Assembly: GCA_009760855.2 (NCBI GenBank)
Contig: WPIO01000050.1
Coordinates: forward strand, 1,978,501 to 2,042,500
From: Cristatella mucedo
Taxonomy: Eukaryota > Bryozoa > Phylactolaemata > Cristatellidae
Direction: 5' to 3'
DNA length: 64,000 nucleotides
The translations under genes were made by a program, and so were the position numbers. Positions 1-10,875 of the stretch are shown in pieces. Each line of letters begins with the position of its first letter. Within the stretch, counting starts at the first letter, position 1. Below the pieces are notes generated by a model. It saw nothing but the letters and a program-made list of their open reading frames with translations, ran no database searches and had not been told where the DNA came from.

Positions 1-1450
1 CGGTAGCCGCCTTTCCTTGGCCATGGATGACCAAGTAGCAGCGCGATTCGATTGGGCAGACCACTACGACGGTGGCAGAGATTTCGATCGCCGTCTACCG
101 CCGCACGACTTTCCAGACGCGAAGCGACGCCGCCGCGACGAGGCCGATCACTCGGCCCCGCCGAGGAGCGAAGCGGCAGCGGTGCGGGCGCCCGCCGCGC
201 ACGTCGGCACCCGAGGTAATGCCGCAGCTGCCTCTGTCACTACCGCCGTCGCTGCTGCCGCCGCCGCCGTTAGCGTATCGGCAGCCGCTGGCCATTGTCA
301 GCTGCGTCTCTGGGATTCAGAGAAGAGCGAGGAAGGCGGAGGCGCGAGCGACGCGGCTACGTCGCCGTCGATTTCGGGCGCCGCCAGTGCGGCAACGCCG
401 CTGCAGCAGCCGCCTACCGGCGGCACGCAGCAGCCGGCGCCGACGTCAAAGATATGCGCGGCTGCGTTCGCCGTCCTCGAGCAGCCGACGCCGCCGCTCC
501 TGCCGATGCCGCCGCTGCCGATGCCACCGCCAGCTCTTGCAGTCATCGACCGGCGCGCCGATGCGGCGGGCGATTCGATAGAAGAGGAGGAGGAGAAGGA
601 GAACGAGAAGGACGGCGGCCAAGAGGACGCGACGAGTGCTCCCGATTTAGCGAGATCGGATTTAGCGATTTTAGCGGATTTAGGTTTAGCGAGATTTAGC
701 GAGAAATTCGGCTGCGTCGCTCCGCCACCGCGCCTCGCGGACGGAGCTTCGCTCGCTTCAGCCTCGCCGCCGTCAGTGCCGCCATGCCCGCGCTTCGGCG
801 GCAGCGAGGGTGCGTGCGCGGTGGTGGCGGCTGCGGCTGCGGCGGCAGACGTTTCGCGGAGCGAGGCGACGAGCGTTGAGTGCCGGGCGCCCGCCTCGAA
901 AGCAGAAAGCCCGTCGCGACAGAGAGCTTCGAAGAAGCCCTGCGGAAGCGAACCGTCTGATAACCTAGCTCCGCACGAGGCGGGCGACGAGACGACGAAG
1001 CCAGCGTGGAGAGCACTCGACCAAGGCTTGCACTCCGCATCGAGATTAGCATTCGACAGCGTCGCGTCCGGCCGCGAAGGTGCGGCCGCGGCGACAGGCA
1101 GGTCAGTTCAGAAGCAGAATGCGAGCGCGAGGAAGACGGCCGCGGCAGCAGCTGCCGCGGCGGTAGCTCAGGCGTAGCGGCAGAAGCCGTGCCGGGGCTG
1201 CGCGCGGTCGCGGCGGCCGTGGGGGCGGCAGCAGCTCCCGTGGCGGCAGCTGCTGCGACTGCCGCTGCTAGAAATGCAGGCGGTCGGCGACCGTCGCACG
1301 GCTGCAAAATCCCGCCCGGCGGCCGACGGTGGAAAGCCGCTACGCGGGCGCCACGGCGGCTGCCGGTGCTGGCGACGTCATCAGGCGAGCACTTTGCACC
1401 GCAGACGGGTGATCACGCTAGCGCTGCAGAATTTCCCTGTAACTTTATTG
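1..1450. promoter_or_regulatory. GC-rich CpG-dense island
   Basis: Base composition is sharply richer in G+C and CpG than the adjoining LINE-filled DNA, and falls back near 1.45 kb. This resembles the islands at 55.2-56.9 and 59.5-60.6 kb. It covers the proposed first exon. The true promoter probably lies left of the window. Confidence 0.5.
23..1101 (+). CDS. First exon of a plus-strand gene, Ala/Pro/Ser-rich, unknown function
   Basis: The open frame starts at ATG 23 in a strong context (gccATGG) and reads to a good splice donor (CAG|GTCAGT, GT at 1102-1103), leaving phase 2; unspliced it would stop at 1175-1177. The protein is low complexity: a basic cluster near residue 37 (KRRRR, a possible nuclear localisation signal), several polyalanine tracts, Pro-rich stretches, and an acidic run EEEEEKENEKDGG around residue 190. 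There is no recognisable domain. The region is very GC- and CpG-rich, as in a promoter-associated first exon. A compatible phase-2 exon lies at 4032-4131. Long ORFs on other frames here come from GC bias and triplet repetition, so coding status is likely but not proven. Confidence 0.5.
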
Positions 1451-1656
1451 CGGCTCCGGGATTGTGTATTGCTGCTCAGAGATACGCTGTCGCTTGCGAA
1501 ATAGTCCGCTGAATGAGTCGCGGCAGCTCGTGGCGACGGTTGGCGTTGGGTTTCTGCATCGCACATGTTCGCACCGCGTTGTGTCCTGATAAGACAAGCA
1601 CGCTATTTGTCAAAGCATTTAACGGGTCTCTTCGATTCTTTCTTTTATATGCTTGT

Positions 1657-1740
1657 GCATTCTGACACTGTGCATGCCGCCACTAACTGTACTTGCATAC
1701 TGACCCTGTGCATCTCACCCCTAACCATGTTATTCATTTA
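1657..1740 (+). mobile_element. LINE family 1, 3'-UTR fragment
   Basis: This stretch repeats the conserved sequence that follows the LINE-1 stop codon in other copies (alternating CTGACACTGTGCATG and CACCCCTAACCATG words, compare 2344-2415 and 45330-45400). It abuts the next LINE copy directly. Confidence 0.6.
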
Positions 1741-2546
1741 GACGACCAAATCAGCTCCACAATCAAATCTGCCTATTTTCAGCTCCATAACATTGCTAAA
1801 ATTCGGGCTTGTTTAGATTAGGATACCACGTCCAAGTTGGTCCATGCATTCGTGACATCCCGTCTCGACTTCTGCAACTCACTGCTTACTGGCCTACCAG
1901 CACGTGCGATCAGGCGATTGCAGCTGGTGCAAAACTCCACAGCTAGGCTTGTCTGTCGTGAGCGTCGCAGTTGCCACATTACTCCACTTCTCGCCGACCT
2001 GCACTGGCTACCAGTCAAGCAACGGATTGACTTCAAGGTTTTGTCGCTCACTTTTAGGTCCCTTCATTCTATGGCTCCAGCCTATCACTCAGATATACTG
2101 CCCCATCAGGCCAAGCATCGTACCACCCGCTTTTCGGAATCCAACAGCCTAGAAATACCTCGTACAAACCTTAAATTCTTTGGAGACCGTGCATTTAGTT
2201 CGTATGCTCCCAAAGCCTGGAACTCTCTCCCGAACTGTTTCAGAACATCCCCTGACCTGACCACATTGAAAAGGAACTTAAAGACACACCTATTTAGGAC
2301 AGCATGTAGTGGGTCCCTGAGATTCGTCCTTGATGTGCTTATGTGTGCTAACATTGTGCATGCTGCCACTAACCACATTTGCATGCTGACCCTGTGCATG
2401 TCACCCCTAACTATATTATTCTTTGTGTTTGTTTTTCAAGCATGATTTTACTTACCATTCAATTGCAATCCCTTTGCAGCAAATGTAAAGCGCGTAGAAA
2501 GAGATTAAGTTCTGTGAGGGTGCTTTATCAAGTGTATTATTATTAT
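1740..2546 (+). mobile_element. LINE family 1 (L2/CR1-like), 5'-truncated 3' end
   Basis: The frame 1837-2445 encodes the C-terminal part of a non-LTR reverse transcriptase ORF (SRLDFCNSLLTGLP, then DLHWLPVKQRIDFKVL, then AWNSLP and LKTHLFRTA). Other copies stop after GSL; here that stop has mutated (TGA to AGA), so the ORF runs on. The 3' end has the family hairpin (AAAGCGC...AGGGTGCTTT) and an ATT-rich tail. It lies in the intron between plus-strand exons 1 and 2. It is a dead copy with no endonuclease or catalytic RT core. Confidence 0.85.
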
Positions 2547-2735
2547 TTTTATAAGCATGCTATTACTCACCATTCAATTGGCATGGCAGAAAGTTTCTCA
2601 AATTGAACGATCAACTTATTAGTTATGGGAAATCTGTGCGAGTCAGAAATTGGAAAGGTCAACGCTCAGAAAAAGCTCTGCCAGCATATCTCCCGTATCA
2701 TCTAGACGAAATCAAAGACCCTTGTCCCAAAGTGA

Positions 2736-3440
2736 TCTTTTACTAGACGACCACATCAACTCAGCAGACAAGTCTGCCTAATTTCAGCTACGTAGCATCA
2801 CAAAACATTCGGGCCTGCTTAGACAGGGATATTGCATCCAAGTTTTTCCATGCATTTATGACATCACGTCTCGACTTCTGTAACTCACTGATTACAGGTC
2901 TAGTGGCGTATGGAATGTGACGCTTGCAGCTGGTGCAAAATTCATTAGCCAGACTTGTCACTCACTTTTAGGTTCCTTCATTTTCTGGCTCCAGCCTCCT
3001 TATTGAACCTATTCCCCAACCAGGTTAGGCAGCGTATCATCTGGTCACATGGCCAGGCAGTGAATCACCCGGACCTTTGACGGAAATTGTTTCGCTATAT
3101 CAATAATCAATGTCAAATCCTTGGAGATCGTTCCTTTGATTGACATACTTCCAAAGCCGGAAACTCACTCCCGACAGAGATCACGAAATCCGTCACTTGA
3201 AGACTTGAAAAATAAGCTAAACCCGCCGCACGATGTTCCTGGCAGTATTCGCTAGGTTTTTATGATTTGTCCTCGGTGTGCTTATGCATACTTCTACTAA
3301 CCATAGTATGCATGCTGATAGTGTGCAGTTTGCCACTAATCACGTGGTCATGCTTCCTCTGCAATATTATTAAAGAGCCTAGAAAGAGATTGAGTTATCT
3401 GGGGGCACAATGCAAATGTATTATTAATCTCATTGTTATC
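2736..3440 (+). mobile_element. LINE family 1, degenerate copy
   Basis: The words GACGACCACATCAACTC, CGTCTCGACTTCTGTAACTC and AGAGATTGAGTTATCTGGGGG occur in the same order as in the better copies at 1740 and 41150, but frameshifts and stops break the frame throughout. It is older than its left neighbour. Confidence 0.7.
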
Positions 3441-4031
3441 ATTATTAGAATGATGTCAAATTTATCGAGCTACCCATGTCAAATCTATTAAAGTAAACTT
3501 GCCAGATTGCTCACGTTTCGCTTAACTGCGAAGCTCAAGCCACGTTGCACTTAATAAGGAATGCACTGGTCCTAGCTTTAAGCATCTTCTACCTTCAGCT
3601 TCATGAAATATGTCCAGAATGCATTTATTTAGGTAATTAAAATGTTGGATCTTAATAATAGTCATTGTAACAATCATTTCAGTGCTGATCTGTCTGCATT
3701 CCTGCAACTTCTGCTGCTCTTCAAAATATCGAGTTTTATGCTGCATCTAATTCCTAATCGTACAGCTTAATCCCGACGAGTTTCCTTCGTTTGCTTTTTT
3801 GGGCGAAATGGTGAGCGGTATAACTAATCAATTGACACTTCTTTTTCAGCATTTTTACTTGCCTAGAAAGAGATTGGGTTCTTTTAGAGCCCTACACAGT
3901 TTTTTCTATTTGTATTACCGTCATTATTTTTATTGTAAGTCAAAATAGCGTTACCCAAACGCTTATGTAACCGGGCTTGCTTGATTTTCTCATAAATGTG
4001 GAGTCAATTCTCGGTTTCCATCTCATTTCAG
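3441..4031. other. Intronic, no gene seen
   Basis: AT-moderate sequence with a LINE-tail-like remnant near 3860-3885 (CTAGAAAGAGATTGGGTTC). No convincing exon or RNA gene on either strand before the acceptor at 4030-4031. Confidence 0.4.
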
Positions 4032-4131
4032 CAGGACAGACGATTGGCTTCAAGCCCACATGGCTGCACTGCGTGACCCTCTCTTTGATTTGGCTCTTCT
4101 CGGAATGGAGAGCGTGATGCAGTACGTTTGG
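4032..4131 (+). CDS. Candidate internal exon 2 of the left-end plus-strand gene
   Basis: A strong acceptor (tttccatctcatttcag) and donor (GTTTGG|GTAAGA) bound a 100-nt exon. Only the phase-2 frame is open throughout; it gives residues beginning RTDDWLQAHMAALRDP and ending ESVMQYVW, and leaves phase 0. Phase 2 is what exon 1 (23-1101) supplies. The acceptor is a tandem NAGNAG (cag|cag|G), so two products differing by one residue are possible. No family recognised. The minus strand has no matching splice sites here. Confidence 0.5.
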
Positions 4132-4566
4132 GTAAGAGCCGATCAGGCGCACTTACATGTCTTAGGCATGTGAAATTTCGAATAGCAAAAAGCCATTGAA
4201 AGTGGTAATATAGGGAGGGTTAGCGCGTGCAGCTCAAGGTGCTTGCCGACTAGCATGGAGTACAGTTGCGCTCCGGCATGATAGTAGCATTTTTGACCAG
4301 AGCGAAGAGAAGAGAAAGGAGGGCGAGCATACAAGGCAGGTCTGTCAAAAAGGTCCCTGCTGCTAAGTCATATGCTGCGACGTTAATGGTGTGCTGGCCC
4401 ATTCCATATACAGACGGACGGTATCTGAGTAGAAATGTACGATACCGTGGCTAGAACTCATAAGCATTCCGTGTTCACGGACTTACCTCGAACGTCCTAA
4501 TAAAACTGAAGCTTACGAACGTTGGTGTTGATCGTTACGGCGTTAAGGTGCACGTTATTAGCCCCG

Positions 4567-4736
4567 TGTTTTGATTGGTTGGTTAGTGCAACTAAGAGTC
4601 CTTACCAAGAAACAGCTTCTCCTTCTTGGCAGTCAGCCAATTTTGCCTCCCCCTCCTCAAGATTTTTGGACACAGTTGTCCAAACCTGAGGAAATCGAGG
4701 CCTACTCGGTGCAGATAAGAGATTAAAGTCGATAAT
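4567..4736. CDS. Exon candidate, strand ambiguous
   Basis: Plus: a pyrimidine-rich acceptor (cttctccttcttggcag, to 4632) is followed by a phase-2 frame reading QPILPPPPQDFWTQLSKPEE and stopping at TAA about 4733. Spliced straight to exon 1 it would be a terminal exon. Minus: acceptor tttcctcag and donor TTTCTTG|GTAAGGA bound about 80 nt (roughly 4609-4689), open in two frames. Codon content favours plus slightly. The two readings are mutually exclusive. Confidence 0.3.
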
Positions 4737-5263
4737 GTAAACGCAGCTTTTAAAGGATGCTATTCGAGTTATGATTATGGATGCAAAGTGTGTGCACCCT
4801 CGGTCATCGGCTCGTTTGAGCTTGATTATATGCTACTCTCGTATGCAATATCGGTAATCATTCTCGATGTATTATACGTGTTTTTATATGTGTGTTTATT
4901 TATGCCTTTGTGTTTGTATGTATGTGTGCTTGCGTGAATGAGTGTTTATGTGCAACTGCCTGTGCAGATATGTGTAATTGTGTTCGTGCTATGCCCTAGG
5001 AATTGTGATTTCAAAAACTATACGTGGAGTATTTAGCTACGATCCGAAAGCTGCATCGAGATGCCTTACGCTAACTTGTTACACCATTGACGCTGAAACG
5101 AGTGATGCCATACTGATCCCTGATACGTGGCTGTAGTCACGTATCGATGCCACCTGCATCAGCTGACAGAGGAACATTTACAGTATACCTACCTGTGTGA
5201 GCCTGGATATTTGCATTTGTCTGCGTATGTTTTGATGAGTGCACATGCGTGTGTTGGTGTGTG

Positions 5264-5270
<7 letters not shown>

Positions 5271-5301
<31 letters not shown>
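5271..5301. repeat. (TG)n microsatellite
   Basis: A run of TG dinucleotides inside a longer TG-rich stretch starting near 4880. The His/Thr-rich ORF read across it on the minus strand is an artefact of the repeat. Confidence 0.9.
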
Positions 5302-5302
<1 letters not shown>

Positions 5303-5419
5303 CAGCTCGTGGTCATGTGATTACTCGCTTGCAAGTGTACATTGTCGTGCTTTGTTTTGTGAGTACGAATGGTGTGGTGTATTTATCGGAAAAAATAGTA
5401 TTACTCTTTTAAATTACAG

Positions 5420-5503
5420 CGAAGGAAGGACCCTGACCCGCTGATCATCATGGAAATGGTATTAAGATCAAAGCATCCAGCTAGCTATCAGAGATCTGAC
5501 TGA
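5420..5503 (+). CDS. Candidate terminal exon (phase 0), plus strand
   Basis: After a good acceptor (ctcttttaaattacag) a phase-0 frame reads RRKDPDPLIIMEMVLRSKH and stops at TGA 5501-5503. Phase 0 matches what exon 4032-4131 leaves. It is short, and an alternative end at a GTATTA donor after codon 13 is possible. Neighbouring sequence is intron- or UTR-like. Confidence 0.3.
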   Translation, partial: RRKDPDPLIIMEMVLRSKHPASYQRSD

Positions 5504-5703
5504 CCAACTTCAGACTCGGACGTCATCAACGTCCTAGCAGCAGTCTACTATTCAGACCATTCCAGAGACTGTATTTACTCAGTAATAATTTTCGAAAAGG
5601 CATATTACTGACGTATATGTCAGCAATATTTGCAGCTTCAGCAGACCGTTATTTAAACCTGTTCTAGATCTCTGCACTGCTGCATCGACTATATACATGC
5701 GTG

Positions 5704-6029
5704 CATGCGTTTGGTCGAACTTACGGTTGTGCCACGTCAATAAACTGGTGCTTCCTCAATTGCCTTTCCACTCAAGCATATTTTTGCTTATTATGAAATT
5801 CAAAATAACCTTAAAAGAACATATGCTGGTGGGTAGCCACGATTTCGGCCTCTTCTCGAATGAAAATGTGCTCCACATTAAGTTCTGCTCAGCTGGGCTA
5901 GATAGACAGAAGCTGAACAAAGCTGATAGAATCAGCTCCTGAAAATATGCGATCTGTCGTCATTAGATTGTTGACAAAGCGCAGGCTACACGACGAGGAG
6001 GCTGAGCCCTCAGGCTCTTCTTGCCTTCA
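5704..6029. other. Non-repeat stretch ending at a LINE tail
   Basis: A plus frame at about 5978-6028 reads TKRRLHDEEAEPSGSSCLQ after an acceptor-like cattag and runs straight into the LINE tail. It could be an exon remnant cut by the insertion. Evidence is weak. Confidence 0.2.
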
Positions 6030-7930
6030 GATAATAATAATAATGCACTTTATAAAGCGCCTTCAGAGAACTCACTCGCTCTCTAGGTGCTTTACATTTG
6101 CTGCAAAGGGAAATTCAATTGAATGGTGAGTAATATCATGCTTGATAGACAATCAAAATGAATAACAAGGTTAGGGGTGGCATGCACAGGGTCAGCATGC
6201 AAATGTGGTTAGTGACAGCATGCACAGTGTCAGCATGCATAAGCACATGAAGGACGAATCACATGGACCTACTAAATACTGTTATAAATAGGAGTGTTTT
6301 AAGTTCTTTTTAAATGTGGTCAAGTCTGGGGATGTTCTGACACAAGTCGGGAGGGAGTTCCAGGCTTCGGGAGCATACGAACTAAATGCACGGTCTCCAA
6401 ATGATTTGAGGTTTGTACGAGGTATTGGTAAACTGTTGGATTCTGAAAAGCTGGTGGAAATATGCTTGGCCTGGTGGGGGAGTAGATCAGAGAGCTAGGC
6501 TGGAGCCAAAGAATGAAGCGACCTAAACGTGAGCGACAAAACCTTGAAGTCAATCTGTTGCTTGATTGGTAGCCAGTGCAGGTCAGCGAGAAGTGGTGTG
6601 ATGTGGCAATTGCAACGCTCACGACAGACAAGCCTAGCTGTGGAGTTTGGCACCAGCTGCAATCGACTGATTGCACATGCTGGTAGGCCAGTAAGCAGTG
6701 AGTTGCAAAAGTCGAGATGGGATGTCACGAATGCATGGATCAACTTAGAAGTGTTATCCTTATATAAACAAACCCGAATTTTAGCAATTTTATGTAGCCA
6801 AAAGTAGGCAGATTTGACTGTGGAGTTGATGTGGTCGTCTAACGAGAGGTCTCTTTGTAACATGACACCTAGATTTTGAGCTGGTTCAACAGGTGATATG
6901 CTGGCAGAGCCAATTTCGAAAGTCAGCCTTTTTAATTTCTGAATCACACTGGGCTTGCCCATAATTAGTAAGTTTGTTTTATCATCGTTTAGTTTTAGAA
7001 AATTTGCTGCCACCCATGTGTGGATGTCATCAATACATGCAGCAAGTGAATTGAGGGAATTTGAGGTGCTCGAAGGCTGGGGGATCAAAGCAAACGTACA
7101 ACTGAGTGTCATCTGCATAGAAGTGAAAGCCTAGATTGTGCTTGGCAATCACATCAGCAAGAGGCAGAGTATAAACCGTGAAGAGAACCAGACCTAGCAC
7201 CGAGCCCTGATGTACCCCATATTTCAGAGGTACTTCGAATGATCTTTGTCCATTCACGTCAATACTCTGGAGTCTCCCACTGAGATAGGACCTGAACCAT
7301 TACAGAGCAGTGCTAATGATGCCCAGGCGAGATGAGAGGAGCTCTAGAGGAACTTGGTGATCGATAGTATCAAAAGCTGCCGAAAGATCGATCAAAACAT
7401 GCAGAGACACTCTACCCATGTCTGCATTCCTAAGTAGGTCGTTGTATACCCTAAGCAATGCTGACTCTGTGAGTGATTAGCTCTAAAGCCAGACTGGAAC
7501 TTCCTAGCAAGGTGTGAGGTTTCGATATTTGACTTCAGCTGGTCCGCCACGACCCGTTCCAGTGTCTTTGATAGGAATGGTAGAAGGGAGACTGGGCGGT
7601 AGTGGCTCAAGTTCTCTTGGTCTAGTTTCGCTTTCTTCAGAATTGGACGGACTACAGCATTTTTGAAACGTGATGGGACATGACCTGAGGCTAATGACAT
7701 ATTAATGATGTTAGTTATGCATGGCAGCAGCAGATCAATGCAACGTCGGAGCAGGACAGTGGGAATAGGGTCCAGAGGACTTGTTGTCCTCTTTGATTGA
7801 GATAAGAACTTCAGAACCAGATCACTAGTGACTTGCTTAAATGTAGACATTGAGGTGCAGCCAGGAATCGGGGAACAGCATTCTAGTGGGGAGGCTGTCA
7901 TCGCAGGGAATGGATTTTTCATTCCCACGC
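6030..7930 (-). mobile_element. LINE family 1, reverse-transcriptase to 3' tail, minus strand
   Basis: Read from 7930 downward: RT fingers (SGHVPSRFKNAVVRPILKKA, then HYRPVSLLPFLSKTLE), a frameshift near 7390, the palm segment GVHQGSVLG with the catalytic motif FYADD (about 7110-7240), and the C-terminal region to about 6320. The 3' hairpin and an (ATT)n tail end near 6030. It is one of the longest copies in the window but is broken into several frames, so inactive. The FYADD box and motif order place it in the L2/CR1-type LINEs (family knowledge). It is inserted into a LINE family 2 copy at 7930-8115. Confidence 0.88.
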
Positions 7931-8115
7931 TTTAAGACAGTTGGTGACAGAAACATTCGCTCCGTAGGCCCTTGACTGTGAAACTCACTGATACAATTCT
8001 TAGGCAACGACTTTCTCACTACTGCTGTCCACTATGGCACATCCTTTACAGCCGTCCTGAAATGCCTCTGCGACACTACTCACTTCCTCGACTGCCCTCC
8101 TGACTCAGCTTGCTT
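7930..8115 (+). mobile_element. LINE family 2 fragment, interrupted by LINE family 1
   Basis: The words TTAAGACAGTTGGTGACAGAA, CTTAGGCAACGA and CTATGGCACATC follow the same order as in the cleaner copy at 37290-37430, with frameshifts. Family 1 lies directly on its left side in the opposite orientation, so family 1 landed in or next to family 2. Confidence 0.7.
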
Positions 8116-9300
8116 CTTACTTTATCTCTGTTTTGTTTGGTAGAATTTGATTGGCTATGTACTACCAAAAGCAGCTTGGCCTTACATGCTCCACAGAAAA
8201 TTCCCCAACGTAACACTGACGCAATCCTTGTGGTTTTGTCCAGTTCCAGATGGACATATATAACACTTTCAGAGGACACGGCTTGGATTGCACGTGGCAA
8301 CGTGAACAGAGGAGTGGGTGCAACGCGGGCAATTAGAGCAACGATGGCCCGTAGGCTCAGCATGGCATCAGCCGGCCGCACTAGTCAGCTATATTGATTC
8401 TCACTCTAAGTGAGCGAGACCTTGCTCATGAATACAATGCAATGCCAGAGTCGTTCTTTTGAAAATGCAGGCGCCAAATTTCCACTGCAACGGACTATTT
8501 CAAACGCTCTTGGCCACCTGAGTTGCCACCTTTTAGCTACCGGCACTGTGTGCAGGATTAGCCTCAAGCAACCTACCGGTGGCCCGGCGAAATCCTGCCG
8601 ATGCTAAAGCGAAGCACGCGTGTCCTCGGTGCTCTGGTCTCTCCCTAAATTAAGTAGGCGATTCGAGCAACGGCACCTCCTACTGAACTGCTTCACAAAG
8701 CAGAATAGCGTGTGCATTAAATATCCGATATCGGTTGATCGGTGGGTATGTGTCAAGGATTATGTTTACTAAATCTGAAAATCAGATGATTTGCCGGTGT
8801 TTTTATAATTGCAAGTGCACCCAAGTGTTCGCGTGCTCTAAACGCCTAGAAATTCGAGCTCACAGTGGAACGTCGGCAGGCTTTGTCGAGAAGGATGCCC
8901 TCGACGCGAGAGTAAATCAAATGTGCAGACCTTCAATTGAGTATTCATTCGCCATGCAGCCGCACCGTTGAAGCGCGAGCTCTGACTTGCTATCAGTGTA
9001 GGTTTTGTTTCACTGGGCATCAGTTTTGAAAAAATCTAACGAGGCCAATAAAAGAATCGAATGAACCTTACACTTTAATTCACACGAATGGAAAACATTC
9101 CCACCCAGGTGTACTGAAATGCGCCCTTGAATAAAAGCTAAAAGCTCAGAAATTCCCGCTCGCAGTGGACATTCGGCCGGCTTTTCCGAGAAGGATGCTC
9201 ACCACGAACCGGCAGAGCAGATAACAGTGTGCAGGTATTTCAATGCTAAGCGACCGTCCAAGCTCGGGCAGCCACCTTACCAAGAAAAATGCTGTTATTT
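8116..9300. other. No gene or repeat recognised
   Basis: Mixed-composition sequence with only short chance ORFs on both strands. Two related segments (about 8840-8900 and 9150-9210) share words such as TCGAGAAGGATGC-like and CTCGCAGTGGA-like, suggesting a small local duplication. Confidence 0.4.
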
Positions 9301-9555
9301 ATTACATTATAAATAATAATAATATTTATATGATATATTATTATATTAATATAATAAAAAAAAATTATTAATATTATTTTATAATATTATTAATATATTA
9401 ATATTATTATATAATATATTAATGTTATAATTATTATATAGCTGGTTCAAAGGGGAAGCTGAGTTTGCGATTAATCGCCATATATTAATATTATTATATA
9501 ATATTAATATTATTACATTATAAATAATAATAATATTAATATTATTATTTACCGA
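9301..9555. repeat. AT-rich (ATT/TAA) low-complexity tract with palindromes
   Basis: Almost pure A/T with repeated AATATTATTATATAATATT words that can pair with each other, so it is strongly cruciform-prone. It is split at about 9440-9480 by a unique segment (TTCAAAGGGGAAGCTGAGTT) that recurs inverted near 11950-11990. Confidence 0.75.
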
Positions 9556-9814
9556 AAATACTCCCAGTGCCGTTCGATGACAACTTCGGTGACAGCGACC
9601 GAACCCTCGCGCCACATTGGTGGGGCACTTCATTTGACATACCGATGAATGACAAGTGTCATTAAAATGACACAGCGGAGCTACTTAAAAGTGCAGGAAT
9701 GCTGCGTTCGCTGGTCTTCAGTGGACACCTTAGTATCGCTATTCGGTGCAAATGGACCCTGTGCTGGCTCTGTCCTCTTTAGCTGTACCTTGTATGAACC
9801 TTGAAACCTTTGAA

Positions 9815-10090
9815 GACCTTGCCGTTAGTTCGTAGCTCCACCAAAGCCTGAAACTCACTCCCGACTGACATCGCGACAACCCCCGATGTGACGGCATTTA
9901 AAAAACAAACAAAAAACACCTGTTTATTACAGCATTTAGGTGTCTATGTTTATTATTACAGCATTTAGAAGGTGCTGGTGATCTGTCCTTTTTGCGCTTA
10001 TGTGTGCTAACACTGTGTCTGCTGCTGATAACCGTTTCTACGTATTAATCCTGTGCGCGTCACATCTAACACTGTTAAGCTTGATGACAT
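9815..10090 (+). mobile_element. LINE family 1, degenerate 3' fragment
   Basis: GCCGTTAGTTCGTAG, CAAAGCCTGAAACTCACTCC and AACACCTGTTTATTACAGCATTTAG match the C-terminal end of other copies but lack an open frame and the hairpin tail. Confidence 0.6.
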
Positions 10091-10818
10091 TACGAATGTT
10101 ACCACTAACTTTTGTCCAGCTCGTCGATGCTGGGATAAACGGCTCCTTCGTTTAGATTGTTTATAGAAAACTATTCAGTGGCATTGTCTCATCAACTTCT
10201 AGATTAATTATAAAATTTTAAATGTTCAATTGCATTTTAAGTTTCTTGTGTTCTAGCATTTCATTATTCAATGTCAAAAATTAGAATTCACGTTGCAGCT
10301 GTAAACCAGAATGTAGTAAACTATCCCTCCTTTTTTATGGTTCCTATCATTGCTCAACGTCTCTCGAATACAGCTACAGAACCAATGACTTGAATGAATA
10401 ACGACGAATGGTCTGAAATGTAATATCAGTGACTGACTTGTAGACTAATTAATTAATGAGCAATCTTAGCTTATCATAGAGCCAGATTTGTGTACCACAA
10501 AGCATGTTCTGATGCTCAGAAATCATGCAATTATAGCACCGTAATTACGGCTCCTTGGTGGTGGACTGTAAGCCATAACTCTTCTTCTCAGCAAAGCTTT
10601 CACGTTAAGCCGCCTATCAGTAGAAGCTCAGACTCGAAGCGAAGCCGGCACGGCTATTCGCTGGCAGGATAGAATTATCTACCTCGGTACTCTTAGATCA
10701 TCATTATGTTTGCGTTATGGACCTTTGAAAATATGTTTTCAACTAATAAAAATTATTGATAATGCCGGAGTTTATAGTAGATGATCGCTCTTAAATTGAA
10801 TTAAAATGTTTTTAAGCG

Positions 10819-10875
<57 letters not shown>

